Assembly (NCBI RefSeq): GCF_009827455.1
Contig: NZ_WTYZ01000001.1
Location: 310,001-374,000, forward strand
Direction of reading: 5' to 3'
DNA from: Pontixanthobacter aestiaquae
GTDB lineage: Bacteria; Pseudomonadota; Alphaproteobacteria; Sphingomonadales; Sphingomonadaceae
Length of the DNA stretch: 64,000 nt
The position numbers were made by a program, and so were the translations under genes. Positions 27,248 through 36,424 of this stretch are shown in pieces. The notes below the pieces were generated by a model. That model was not told the origin of the DNA and ran no database searches. It saw only the letters and a program-made list of their open reading frames with translations. Positions within the stretch are counted from its first letter, which is position 1; each line of letters begins with the position of its first letter.

Positions 27248-28405
27248 ATGGGGCCGCACATGGATGCGACTACCCTCTTTGACCCCGCCTTGGATACCGC
27301 AGGATTATTCGATCTGACTCGCCCGGCAAAGGACAGCCGGATCGTTGTCGCGATGTCGGGCGGCGTCGATTCGTCCGTCGTCGCCGCGCTCGCCGCCTCG
27401 ACCGGCGCGGAAGTGATCGGCATCACGTTGCAGCTTTATGATTATGGCGCTGCGACAGGCCGCAAAGGCGCTTGCTGCGCGGGCGACGATATCAGCGATG
27501 CACGCGCGGTTTCCGACCGGCTCGGGATTGCGCATTATGTGTTCGATCACGAAAGCGCGTTTCGGGAAGATGTAGTCGAGCAGTTTGCCGATGACTATCT
27601 GGCAGGTCGCACCCCTGTCCCGTGCATACGCTGCAATATGGGGCCGAAATTCACCGACCTGCTGCGCATGGCGAAAGAGCTGGGCGCAGACTGCCTTGCG
27701 ACCGGTCATTATGTCCGGCGGATTACGGGTCCGGCTGGTCCAGAGCTGCATCGCGCTATCGATCCTGCACGCGACCAATCCTACTTCCTATATGCCACTA
27801 CTGAAGAGCAGCTCGACTATATCCGCTATCCATTGGGCGGACTGCCCAAGACTGTCGTGCGCGAACTGGCCGAGCAAGCGGGATTACGTAACGCAGCGAA
27901 ACCCGACAGTCAGGATATCTGCTTCGTCCCCGATGGCGACTACGCCAAAATCGTTCGCTCTTTGCGCCCCGAAGGCGGCAAACCGGGCGCGATTGTTCAC
28001 GCGCAGACGGGTGAGGAGCTGGGCCGCCACAAGGGTGTCATCCACTACACGGTCGGTCAGCGACGCGGTCTGGAAATCGGCGGGTTGCCTGAGCCGCTTT
28101 ATGTGGTGGGCCTCGACGCCGAAAAGGCTGAAGTCCATGTCGGGCCCAAAATCATGCTCGCGGTCCATGCCGCACAGATTATCGAAACGAATCGCATTGG
28201 TCCGCTCCCTGACACGCCGCTTACCGCAAAGGTGCGGTCTCTCTCAAAGCCGGTACCGATCACTTTGGAGGGACCACTAGGCGGCGGAGCCGCGACCACA
28301 ATCCGCTTCGAGCAGCCTGAATTTGGTGTGGCTCCGGGGCAGGCCGCAGTAATTTACGCCGGCGAACGAGTTGTCGGCGGCGGCTGGATTGATGGAACCG
28401 GCTGA
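27248..28405 (+). CDS. mnmA: tRNA-uridine 2-sulfurtransferase
   Basis: MnmA makes the 2-thiouridine of wobble positions in tRNA-Lys, -Glu and -Gln. The 385-residue protein has the PP-loop [12 protein letters not shown], the nucleophilic Cys126 in PVPCIRCN, the partner Cys225 in [12 protein letters not shown], and the C-terminal barrel with [11 protein letters not shown] second ATG at 27,260 is an equally possible start. It is divergent from the sciP unit and nearly abuts the convergent next gene. Confidence 0.95.
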   Translation: MGPHMDATTLFDPALDTAGLFDLTRPAKDSRIVVAMSGGVDSSVVAALAASTGAEVIGITLQLYDYGAATGRKGACCAGDDISDARAVSDRLGIAHYVFDHESAFREDVVEQFADDYLAGRTPVPCIRCNMGPKFTDLLRMAKELGADCLATGHYVRRITGPAGPELHRAIDPARDQSYFLYATTEEQLDYIRYPLGGLPKTVVRELAEQAGLRNAAKPDSQDICFVPDGDYAKIVRSLRPEGGKPGAIVHAQTGEELGRHKGVIHYTVGQRRGLEIGGLPEPLYVVGLDAEKAEVHVGPKIMLAVHAAQIIETNRIGPLPDTPLTAKVRSLSKPVPITLEGPLGGGAATTIRFEQPEFGVAPGQAAVIYAGERVVGGGWIDGTG

Positions 28406-28411
28406 GTCCGA

Positions 28412-28759
28412 TCAGTCGCGCCATTTCTCCATCACGCAGCCATAACCCTCACGGTAGGTTGCGGTCTCTGAAACGATAAGCGGAAACCGCGCGGTGACGC
28501 TCTTGGCATCGACATCTTCTTTGAGCGTAACGAATTCCATGCCCGGCAATTGGTCTTTCTTGCAATCATCCAGACTGCGGCCCGCGACGAAGCGGCAAGA
28601 ACACGCCACCCGCGCTGAATAGGCGGCACCCGCCCCGGCATAACCTGTAATCGGTGTGCGGTAGAACCAGGCAACTCCCGCCAATAGGATTGCGAGAAAC
28701 ACCAGCATCCACGGCCAACGGCGCGATTTCCTCGTCGATCGTGCCGTTGATTTTGCCAT
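28412..28759 (-). CDS. single-pass membrane hypothetical protein
   Basis: The 115-residue protein has a basic N-terminus and one membrane segment (about 15-32). An exported domain with CSCRFVAGRSLDDCKKD and a final YGCVMEKW follows, suggesting disulfides in the periplasm. It is divergent from the serine hydrolase gene with a 35-base gap and may share its promoter region. Function not recognised. The ATG at 28,759 is preferred over one 51 bases upstream. Confidence 0.72.
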   Translation of the reverse strand: MAKSTARSTRKSRRWPWMLVFLAILLAGVAWFYRTPITGYAGAGAAYSARVACSCRFVAGRSLDDCKKDQLPGMEFVTLKEDVDAKSVTARFPLIVSETATYREGYGCVMEKWRD

Positions 28760-28794
28760 TGCCAAGTGATTTCCCGTGCGCGAGTGATGCGCCC

Positions 28795-29931
28795 ATGACT
28801 GAACGCACAATGTTTCGAACCATAGCCCTTATCGCGAGCATTGGCCTGATGCCAAGCCTTACCGCATGTTCGGATGCACCACCTGTTGAACGGCCGCTAT
28901 CGGAAGACGCCTTAAACGCCGTCGCAGACAACGCTGGTGCGCCGAAGGATCAACTCGTGCGCGCGATCGATGACCTGTTTGTCAAAGAAGAATTGGGCGA
29001 TACCCGCGCGTTGCTTGTCATGCATGGCGGCATGATCGTGGCAGAGCGTTATGCCGATGGCTATAATGCGGATACCCGCTTCGTCAGCTGGTCGATGGCC
29101 AAGACCGTCACCGCTGTGATGATCGGAATGCTGGTTGCCGATGGCCGCCTCCGGCTCGACGAATCGGTTCCCGAACCACGCTGGAGCCAGACCGGTGATC
29201 CACGCGGAGAGATCACTTTGCGACAATTGCTCCAGATGCGCTCTGGCCTGCGCCATACCGAAGCAGGCGATCCGCCATATGATTCGGCCGAAGTGCAGAT
29301 GCTATTCCGCGAGGGGCGCGATGATATGGCTGATTGGGCCACCTCGCAGCCGCTCGAGGCAGAGCCGGGCGCGAAGTTCGAATATTCAAGCAATACAACC
29401 GTGATCTTGGCAGACATCGCCGCGCGCGTGCTCACCAAAAGTACCGACCCGGACACACGCCGCGAAGCGGTCGATACGTTTCTGCGCACACGCCTGTTCG
29501 GTCCGCTTGATATGGATTCGATGGTTCCCGAATATGATGCGAACGGGACATTGATCGGTGGCAGTCTGATGCATGCGACAGCCCGCGATTGGGGAAAGTT
29601 CGGGGAGTTTCTGCGCAACAAAGGATCTTACCGTGGATCACAACTGATCCCGCGCAAATGGATCACTTTCATGACGACGCCCAGTCCGCGCTCGGGCTTC
29701 TATGGCGCGCAAACATGGCTCAATAAGGAATCGGGTCTGGATCGTGACGAGAAATTGCAGGATCGCGGCCCAGATACGATGTTTGCTGCGATCGGCCATA
29801 TGGGGCAGTATGTCCTGGTCTCCCCGGAGCAGAAGCTGACGGTGGTCAGGCTCGGCCATTCAAGCGCCGAGGACCGCAAGCGGATGCTGCAAGACCTGCT
29901 CGATGTGGTCGAACTTTATCCCGAAACATAA
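28795..29931 (+). CDS. serine hydrolase, class C beta-lactamase-related lipoprotein
   Basis: The 378-residue protein has a lipoprotein-type signal ending LTAC. A penicillin-binding/beta-lactamase fold domain carries the SxxK motif in SWSMAKTVTAVM, a YSS motif in FEYSSNTTV and a late GHMGQYV. These are features of esterase/6-aminohexanoate hydrolase-like members, not of true resistance enzymes. The substrate cannot be predicted. Another ATG at 28,810 is possible. Its last 16 bases overlap the convergent phzF-family gene. Confidence 0.88.
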   Translation: MTERTMFRTIALIASIGLMPSLTACSDAPPVERPLSEDALNAVADNAGAPKDQLVRAIDDLFVKEELGDTRALLVMHGGMIVAERYADGYNADTRFVSWSMAKTVTAVMIGMLVADGRLRLDESVPEPRWSQTGDPRGEITLRQLLQMRSGLRHTEAGDPPYDSAEVQMLFREGRDDMADWATSQPLEAEPGAKFEYSSNTTVILADIAARVLTKSTDPDTRREAVDTFLRTRLFGPLDMDSMVPEYDANGTLIGGSLMHATARDWGKFGEFLRNKGSYRGSQLIPRKWITFMTTPSPRSGFYGAQTWLNKESGLDRDEKLQDRGPDTMFAAIGHMGQYVLVSPEQKLTVVRLGHSSAEDRKRMLQDLLDVVELYPET

Positions 29932-30728
29932 AACGTCCCTTCGACCACCGTGGTGCATTTGCCGCCCAGCCAGACCCGGTCTCCATCGAGTCGGCAATTG
30001 AGATAGCCGCCGCGCCGGGAGGCTTGATAGGCGGAAAAGCTATTGCGCCCCAACCGCTCCGCCCAGAATGGCGTCAGCGCGGCATGCGCAGAGCCGGTTA
30101 CGCTATCTTCATCGACGCCAGCGCCCGGCACGAATACACGGCTGATGACATCGGTATCCCCGCCCGGTGCGGTGCAGGCGAACTGTTCGACACCGAATTC
30201 GCCGAGTGCGCGAAGATCGGGATCGAGCGCCCGGACCTGCTCTGCATTTTCGAACAGGAAGATATTGTAAAGCGTATCATTGCGGTGGACCAAGACTGGC
30301 TCTGCACCAAGCAATGCGACCGCTTCGGGATAGGGTTCCGGCGCGGTCTCGATTGCGGGCAGCCCGACTTCGTAATCCTCGCCCTCTCTTCGAACCTCAA
30401 GAATGCCTGCTTTTCTGGTACGGAAAGTAATGTGGTCTCCGCCATCCCGACTGAGCAACACATGGCCGCTGGCAAGCGTGGCGTGGCCGCAAAGGGCTAT
30501 CTCATATGTCGGCGTGCACCAGCGCAATTCCCAGTCTGCCTCTCCGGTTTCGTCTTTCACCACGAAGGCTGTCTCGGCGAACATATTCTCGCCGCCGATT
30601 TCAACAAGCACATCATCGGGCAGCCACTCGTCGAGAATCATCACCGCCGCCTGATTTCCGACAAACGGGCGATCAGCGAAAGCATCGACATGGTAATAAG
30701 GTACGGCTGTTGCTGGTGGGGAGACCAT
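29916..30728 (-). CDS. PhzF-family isomerase
   Basis: The 270-residue protein has the PhzF/diaminopimelate-epimerase fold signatures VDAFADRPFVGNQAAV, TPTYEIALCGHATLA and EDSVTGSAHAALTPFW. Most family members outside phenazine clusters have unknown substrates. No phenazine genes are present. It is the last gene of a coupled pdxH-CDF-phzF unit, starting within the stop of the transporter gene. Confidence 0.9.
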   Translation of the reverse strand: MVSPPATAVPYYHVDAFADRPFVGNQAAVMILDEWLPDDVLVEIGGENMFAETAFVVKDETGEADWELRWCTPTYEIALCGHATLASGHVLLSRDGGDHITFRTRKAGILEVRREGEDYEVGLPAIETAPEPYPEAVALLGAEPVLVHRNDTLYNIFLFENAEQVRALDPDLRALGEFGVEQFACTAPGGDTDVISRVFVPGAGVDEDSVTGSAHAALTPFWAERLGRNSFSAYQASRRGGYLNCRLDGDRVWLGGKCTTVVEGTFYVSG

Positions 30729-31669
30729 CAGTCTTTCTCCAGTTTCTCGAACTCGTCCTTTTCGACAAGCGAATTGCCCGGCTCATCGACATGACCCTCG
30801 GGATCGATATGGATCAATAGCTCCATATTCGGGAAATGGCTGCCAAGATCCTCTTCCACGCGTTCAATAATGTCATGCGCTTCTTCGACGGTCATCGAGC
30901 CAGGGAGATCGACATGGAACTGCACGAAATCTCGCGTCCCACTGGCTCGTGTGCGCAAATCGTGGAGATTGCTGAGCTCGGGATGTTTCGCCGCGAGCTC
31001 CACAAAGCGCAATCGCTTTTCCTCCGGCCATTCACGGTCCATCAGATTGTCGACCGCTTCGCTCGCCGCGCGCCATGCCCCCCATAAAAGCCAGGCGGCG
31101 ATGGCTAGGCCGAACACCGGATCCGCCTCCGCAAAACCCGCGAATTGATCCAGCACCAGTGCCGCGATGACCGCCAGATTGAGCAACAAATCCGATTGGT
31201 AGTGCATATGATCGGCGCCGATCGCGACCGAACCAGTGCGTTCGATAACATAGCGCTGCCACGCAAGCAGGGCGAGTGTCGCAATTATTGCGATCACCGA
31301 GACGCCGATACCTTCGGCAGCCGCACTGGTTCGCCCGCCCTCAGCAAGGCGCACGGCCGCGCGAAACGCAATCGCGGCTGCAGACAGAGCGATCAGCATC
31401 ACTTGAAACATGGCGGACAACGACTCGGCTTTGCCGTGCCCGAAGCGGTGATTCTCATCGGCAGGTTGGGCCGCAATCCAGACGCCGATCAGCGTCGCCA
31501 AGCTGGCCACCATATCGAGCGCACTATCAGCAAGGCTGCCCAGCATCGCGGTCGAACCCGTCTCGATACTGGCCCATAGCTTCAATCCGACCAGAAAAAT
31601 CGCGACGGCTATGGAAGCGAAAGCCGCACTCTTGGTCAGATAAGTGCGTCGGGCGGCCGTTTCACTCAT
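30728..31669 (-). CDS. cation diffusion facilitator (FieF-like)
   Basis: The 313-residue inner-membrane antiporter should export divalent cations such as zinc or iron. It has six hydrophobic segments, metal-site motifs DSALDMVASL in TM2 and ADHMHYQSD in TM5, the conserved HRFGHGKAE loop, and a cytoplasmic C-terminal domain with HDLRTRASGTRDFVQFHVDL. It overlaps pdxH by four bases and phzF by one. Confidence 0.92.
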   Translation of the reverse strand: MSETAARRTYLTKSAAFASIAVAIFLVGLKLWASIETGSTAMLGSLADSALDMVASLATLIGVWIAAQPADENHRFGHGKAESLSAMFQVMLIALSAAAIAFRAAVRLAEGGRTSAAAEGIGVSVIAIIATLALLAWQRYVIERTGSVAIGADHMHYQSDLLLNLAVIAALVLDQFAGFAEADPVFGLAIAAWLLWGAWRAASEAVDNLMDREWPEEKRLRFVELAAKHPELSNLHDLRTRASGTRDFVQFHVDLPGSMTVEEAHDIIERVEEDLGSHFPNMELLIHIDPEGHVDEPGNSLVEKDEFEKLEKD

Positions 31670-32268
31670 GGGTAAAGCAATGTATCGCGCCAGCCGTCTC
31701 CGTCGCGCTCGAACCGGCGGCGATCATGCAGGCGATTTGGGCGATCAAGCCAGAACTCGAAGGCCACCGGCTTCACAGTAAAGCCCGTCCAGTGCGGTGG
31801 CCGTTCGACCTGACCGCCAGCGAAGCGTTCCTCAGCTTCTTTGAAGCGCTCGACAAAGGTTGCGCGCCCGGGCAGCGGGCGTGATTGATCGGATGCGACC
31901 GCACCCAATTGCGAATCGCGTGACCGGCTGTGGAAATAAGCGTCGGCGACCTCTGCGCTCACTTCTTCCAACGGCCCTTCGATGCGGATTTGGCGCCGGA
32001 GCGATTTCCAATGGAATAGCAACGCCGCCTGCGCATTGGCGCGAATCTCACCGCCCTTGCGGCTGTGGGCATTTGTGTAAAATGTGAAGCCTCCAGGGCC
32101 GTGCCCTTTGAGAAGCACCATCCGCACTGACGGTGCAGCATCGGATGTCGCCGTGGCCAGCGCCATGGCGTTCGAATCATTGGGTTCGCTTGTACGTGCC
32201 TCACTGAACCATATGTCAAAAAGAGCAAACGGATCGGATTGCGGGATCGCACTTTGTTCAGCTTTCAT
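31666..32268 (-). CDS. pdxH: pyridoxamine 5'-phosphate oxidase
   Basis: PdxH oxidises pyridoxamine or pyridoxine phosphate to pyridoxal phosphate using FMN. The 200-residue protein has the FMN-binding segments SVRMVLLKGHGPGGFTFYTN and SRKGGEIRANAQAALLFHW, then QIRIEGPLEEV, SRDSQLGA and the C-terminal DRPNRLHDRRRFERD. It heads the unit pdxH-CDF-phzF. Confidence 0.95.
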   Translation of the reverse strand: MKAEQSAIPQSDPFALFDIWFSEARTSEPNDSNAMALATATSDAAPSVRMVLLKGHGPGGFTFYTNAHSRKGGEIRANAQAALLFHWKSLRRQIRIEGPLEEVSAEVADAYFHSRSRDSQLGAVASDQSRPLPGRATFVERFKEAEERFAGGQVERPPHWTGFTVKPVAFEFWLDRPNRLHDRRRFERDGDGWRDTLLYP

Positions 32269-32468
32269 GGTGTTTTCCTGAGGATATGGAACACATGGAA
32301 CAGGGTCCTAATCAATAGTTTCCGGCCCGACGAGAGGATCGGCCCGCAGATTGGAGCGGTATGGAAGTGGTGCGCGGCGATTGGTCACGTCCGCGCTTTA
32401 CGCCGCTTGGCAAAAGTAGGAAAGCCAATCCGCTTGCACCAAGTGACTGTAGCACCTAGCTAACACGC

Positions 32469-33437
32469 ATGGCCGATCCATATACAACTCTGGGTATTTC
32501 GCGCAGTGCGTCCGAGAAGGATATCAAGAGCGCCTATCGCAAGCTCGCCAAAGAGCTGCACCCGGACAAGAACAAAGATAATCCCAAAGCGACCGAGCGC
32601 TTTTCGGCCGCGACACAGGCCTATGATCTGCTGTCCGACAAAGACAAGCGCGCGCAGTTCGACCGGGGCGAGATTGATGCCGATGGCAATCCGACGAATC
32701 CCTTCGGAGGTATGGGCGGCGGGTTCGGTGGGGGCGGTAGGTCTCACCAAGGAGGTTTCAGCGCGCGAGATTTCGAAAACATGCAACCCGAAGGTGTTGA
32801 TCTGGGTGATATATTCGAAGGGCTGTTCGGCGGCGGCATGGGCGGATCGCGCGGCGGCCCGACAAGTGCCGGGCGCGGACCCTCCGGCTTCGGACGCGGC
32901 CCGTCTCCACCGCCACGTAAAGGTGCAGACATCCCTTACCGCTTGCGCGTGCCGTTCGCCGAAGCTGCCAGTCGCGCCGATCAGCGCATTACGCTAGCCG
33001 ATGGCAAGACCATCGACTTGAAATTGCCTGCCGGTGTCGAAGATGGCACGCAGATGCGGCTCAAAGGCAAGGGCGAGAAAGGCCCAGGGGGCCCTGGTGA
33101 TGGTCTCGTCACGATCTCTATCGACAAGCATGCTTATTTCCGGCGCGATGGCGATGATGTGCGGATGGATCTGCCCATCACGCTTAACGAGGCGGTCGAT
33201 GGCGCGAAAGTGAAGGTTCCGACCGTCGACGGCCCGGTCATGATGACATTGAAGCCAGGCACCAATGGCGGCTCCGTACTGCGGCTGAAAGGCAAAGGCT
33301 TCTCTAAAAAGAACGGCCAGCGCGGCGATCAACTTGTTACGCTGGCGATCATTTTGCCGAAAGATTTGCCGGCACTGGCCAAGCGCCTCGATGGTTGGCA
33401 AGATGACAGTAATCCGCGCGGCAAAATGGGCATTTGA
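32469..33437 (+). CDS. DnaJ-like co-chaperone (CbpA type)
   Basis: The 322-residue protein has an N-terminal J domain (residues 3-70) with the HPD motif in KELHPDKNKDN, a Gly/Phe-rich linker (about 75-150), and two C-terminal client-binding domains. The DnaJ zinc-finger cysteines are absent, which places it with CbpA/DjlA-like co-chaperones of DnaK. No ribosome site is evident before the ATG. Confidence 0.9.
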   Translation: MADPYTTLGISRSASEKDIKSAYRKLAKELHPDKNKDNPKATERFSAATQAYDLLSDKDKRAQFDRGEIDADGNPTNPFGGMGGGFGGGGRSHQGGFSARDFENMQPEGVDLGDIFEGLFGGGMGGSRGGPTSAGRGPSGFGRGPSPPPRKGADIPYRLRVPFAEAASRADQRITLADGKTIDLKLPAGVEDGTQMRLKGKGEKGPGGPGDGLVTISIDKHAYFRRDGDDVRMDLPITLNEAVDGAKVKVPTVDGPVMMTLKPGTNGGSVLRLKGKGFSKKNGQRGDQLVTLAIILPKDLPALAKRLDGWQDDSNPRGKMGI

Positions 33438-34450
33438 CCCAGCCGTGGCTTTCGAGGGGTCTTGGCATCAGCGAATTTCCGCATGCTGACGAACGTATTA
33501 AATCGTCTCTGACGCCCGAGGCGCGGCGGCGAAAGCGTGATGTGTTGCGCGATGGGCTTCAGCAAACCGTTGGCCCGGGCACGCGAGCATTTGAAGTCGT
33601 CAAGCGCACCGCTTCGGGCGCGTGGAATGACGGGTTCATCCACGCCGGCAATCTTGCGTATATGGCCATGCTTGCACTCTTCCCCTTCTTCATTCTGGGC
33701 GCGGCAATTTTCTCCGCCATTGGGGAGGAAAGCGAGCGAGCCGCCACTGTCGAAGCGATCCTGTTTGCGCTCCCGCCAGTGGTAGGCAATGTGATCGAAC
33801 CCGTAGCGCGCGATGTAGTGAATGCGCGCAGCGGCTGGCTGTTGTGGATTGGCGGTGCGGTTGGCTTGTGGACGGTTTCCAGCCTGGTCGAAACAATTCG
33901 CGATATATTGCGGCGCGCCTACGGTACGGAGGCAACTTTGGCCTTCTGGCGCTACCGGCTGTTGTCCTTCGGCATCATCATGGCTGCCGTAGTTTTGCTG
34001 ATGCTGTCACTGATTGCGCAGTTTCTGATTGGTACTGCGCAGCAGGTCATTTCTGCCTATTTGCCTTTGCTCAACGACGCCGTTGATCAATTGTCGATAT
34101 CGCGCATTATCCCCGCACTGGGTTTGTACGGCTCGATCTTCCTGTTGTTCATCACATTGACGCCCGAAGCGTATCGCGGACGGCGTTATCCCAAATGGCC
34201 CGGAGCGGTAGTGGTCACACTATGGTGGGTCGGGGTTACGATCGCGCTGCCACCAGTGCTGAAGCAGTTTTTTGCGTATGATCTGACCTATGGCAGCTTG
34301 GCCGGGATCATGATCGCGCTTTTCTTCTTTTGGCTTGTCGGTCTCGGGATGGTCGTGGGCGCAGAGCTCAATGCGGCATTGGCGGAACCTTCTGAAGACG
34401 ATACAGCGGTCGATGCCGTTACGGAAACAAAAGAAGGTGATACGGAATGA
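33434..34450 (+). CDS. YihY/BrkB family membrane protein
   Basis: The 338-residue protein has a cytoplasmic N-terminus and about six membrane segments, with the family signatures AGNLAYMAMLALFPFFILG and the late YGSLAGIMIALFFFWLVGLGMVVGAELNA. Function is unresolved (the RNase BN assignment was withdrawn). The TTG start overlaps the stop of the DnaJ gene (TTGA), indicating coupling. The conserved membrane domain begins only about 70 residues in, so the exact start is uncertain. Confidence 0.88.
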   Translation: MTQPWLSRGLGISEFPHADERIKSSLTPEARRRKRDVLRDGLQQTVGPGTRAFEVVKRTASGAWNDGFIHAGNLAYMAMLALFPFFILGAAIFSAIGEESERAATVEAILFALPPVVGNVIEPVARDVVNARSGWLLWIGGAVGLWTVSSLVETIRDILRRAYGTEATLAFWRYRLLSFGIIMAAVVLLMLSLIAQFLIGTAQQVISAYLPLLNDAVDQLSISRIIPALGLYGSIFLLFITLTPEAYRGRRYPKWPGAVVVTLWWVGVTIALPPVLKQFFAYDLTYGSLAGIMIALFFFWLVGLGMVVGAELNAALAEPSEDDTAVDAVTETKEGDTE

Positions 34451-35250
34451 GCGGATTGATGGCGGGAAAGCGCGGCCTGATTATGGGGCTTGCCAATGAC
34501 AAATCGCTCGCTTGGGGAATCGCCAAACAGCTCCGCGAACAAGGTGCGGAACTGGCCTTTACCTATCAAGGCGACGCCCTTGCCAAGCGTGTGAAGCCGC
34601 TCGCAGAGAAGCTGGATTCGGACTTCACCTTCGAATGCGATGTATCGGAAATGGACGCACTGGATGCAGCGTTCGACACGCTCAAGAGCCGCTGGGACAC
34701 GATCGACTTCGTGGTCCACGCCATCGGCTTTTCCGACAAAAATGAACTGCGCGGCAAGTATGTCGACACCAGCCTCGACAATTTCCTGATGACAATGAAT
34801 ATTTCTGCCTACAGCCTGGTGGCCGTGGCCAAGCGTGCAGCGGAAATGATGCCCAATGGCGGCTCGATCGTGACGCTCACCTATTACGGCGCAGAGAAAG
34901 TGATCCCGCATTACAATGTTATGGGCGTGGCGAAAGCTGCGCTTGAAACCAGCGTGCAATATCTCGCCAATGATCTCGGACCGCAGAATATCCGCGTGAA
35001 TGCGATTTCAGCCGGACCGATCAAGACGCTTGCAGCCAGCGGAATTGGCGATTTCCGCTATATTCTAAAATGGAACGAGCTCAATTCACCGCTGCGCCGC
35101 AATGTGACAATTGACGATGTCGGTGGGTCCGGACTGTATTTCCTGTCGGACCTCTCATCCGGCGTAACCGGCGAAACCCATCACGTAGATGCCGGCTATC
35201 ATATCGTCGGGATGAAACAGGAAGACGCTCCGGATATAGCGTTGGACTAA
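34447..35250 (+). CDS. fabI: enoyl-[acyl-carrier-protein] reductase (NADH)
   Basis: FabI performs the last reduction in each fatty acid elongation cycle. The 267-residue SDR protein has the FabI-type cofactor site GLANDKSLAWGIAKQL, the catalytic Tyr-x6-Lys in HYNVMGVAKAALE, and SAGPIKTLAASGI. It starts by overlapping the YihY gene (ATGA) and ends directly against the convergent next gene with no spacing. Confidence 0.95.
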   Translation: MSGLMAGKRGLIMGLANDKSLAWGIAKQLREQGAELAFTYQGDALAKRVKPLAEKLDSDFTFECDVSEMDALDAAFDTLKSRWDTIDFVVHAIGFSDKNELRGKYVDTSLDNFLMTMNISAYSLVAVAKRAAEMMPNGGSIVTLTYYGAEKVIPHYNVMGVAKAALETSVQYLANDLGPQNIRVNAISAGPIKTLAASGIGDFRYILKWNELNSPLRRNVTIDDVGGSGLYFLSDLSSGVTGETHHVDAGYHIVGMKQEDAPDIALD

Positions 35251-36423
35251 TTAGTTCGGCCCGATCGCAAGTCGACTGAGCGTTCCGCGGATTGCCGAGC
35301 GCCCCGTCCAAGCCCGCGCGTGGATAGTCAGCGTCACGAAATCACACCGGGCAGGGACATTGGAAATCCGAAAACTGTGACGGCGAATCCGGAACGGCTC
35401 ATCATAGAACGGCTCTTCATCTCCAAAACAGCGCACTTGCAAGCGGACATCCTTTACCTGTTCTGGCGGGCCCAATTGGTGCTCAACCGTCACCGTGAAA
35501 CCGCTCAATGGCACCGCGATAAGACGCTCCGCAATAGGGCCGCCCTGTCCACCACGCACAAATAATTCCAGATCGGTTTGGTTTTTCGCCAATTGCGCGC
35601 GGAAACCGGCTTCGTCGGCCAGTTTCCAGTCAAATGGCGGAAAATCCTTCCGCCAATCTATCGGTGAGGGTGTTCGCGCATTTGTTTCGGCAGTGTTGCT
35701 TGCAGCAACATAAATATTGCGCGCTTTCCCGACGTCCCCCGCAGCCAATAGCCCCTCTATCAGGCGCCGGTCGATATCAGGATCCACAGCCCCGCGCGAA
35801 AGACGCAATGTGGCAAGATTGGCCGTGACCGCAGGATTGCGCGCGGCCGATCCGAGAAAGTCGTCATGCCATTCTTCGCTACGGTCCAAGATACCCGCGA
35901 GAGCCGGCAATGCGGCATCATCAGCCAGAGCTTGCATGAGCACAGGAAAGAAATTCGTTTTCTGTTCGGGATGGACTCGTAGAATGCTGCTGAGCGTTGC
36001 CAGCGTGCCTTCGTAGTCCTTGCGCGCGACTTCGCCTTCGAGAACCAAGCCCTGCAAGAGTAGATCGCGGCGGTTGATTTCCAGCGCCGCGCCCAGTACT
36101 TCCTGCCGTGTTTCTCCCGCACCTTCGGCAAAAGCCAAGACCGCGAAGGCTTTGGGAGCCAGCGGATCAAGGGCGAAGGCTCTGCGCGCTGTATCGGCCG
36201 CGCTCTGGGCCGATGGCACGATGTCCGCCTCTTCAGTGACGCCACTCATAAATTCGCGCGAGGCCATCTGCTCCCACGCCAACCCGTTGAGCGGAAAAAG
36301 TTGCGTGGCAAGTGCTGGCTGCTTGCGCGTCAGAACGCTGCTGCTTGCCTGCAAAAACGCGAGTGCAGCGAGCACCAACGCAATCACGGACACTAGGATC
36401 AAGCGACCCGGCCGCAGTACCAT
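35251..36423 (-). CDS. polysaccharide-locus hypothetical protein, TPR-like
   Basis: The 390-residue protein has an N-terminal membrane segment (about 8-27) and a helical region (about 45-235) with Ala/Leu-rich repeats resembling degenerate TPRs. A C-terminal beta-rich domain (about 300-390) with paired cysteines (VRCFGDEEP, ARCDFVTL) follows. It begins one base after wzc and is probably cotranscribed with it. It may be a periplasmic assembly factor of the export machinery; this is inference from position. Confidence 0.65.
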   Translation of the reverse strand: MVLRPGRLILVSVIALVLAALAFLQASSSVLTRKQPALATQLFPLNGLAWEQMASREFMSGVTEEADIVPSAQSAADTARRAFALDPLAPKAFAVLAFAEGAGETRQEVLGAALEINRRDLLLQGLVLEGEVARKDYEGTLATLSSILRVHPEQKTNFFPVLMQALADDAALPALAGILDRSEEWHDDFLGSAARNPAVTANLATLRLSRGAVDPDIDRRLIEGLLAAGDVGKARNIYVAASNTAETNARTPSPIDWRKDFPPFDWKLADEAGFRAQLAKNQTDLELFVRGGQGGPIAERLIAVPLSGFTVTVEHQLGPPEQVKDVRLQVRCFGDEEPFYDEPFRIRRHSFRISNVPARCDFVTLTIHARAWTGRSAIRGTLSRLAIGPN

Positions 36424-36424
36424 C

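Noticed and set aside
28795-29931. Beta-lactam resistance role for the serine hydrolase
   Set aside because: It has the SxxK fold motif but resembles esterase-type members; nothing nearby suggests resistance.
29916-30728. Phenazine biosynthesis
   Set aside because: A lone PhzF-family gene coupled to pdxH and a CDF transporter, with no other phenazine genes.
32434-32469. Possible leaderless promoter of the DnaJ-like gene (TTGCAC, 17 bases, TAGCTA ending six bases before the ATG)
   Set aside because: The -10 match is poor, so I do not list it as a feature, although no ribosome site is visible for this gene.
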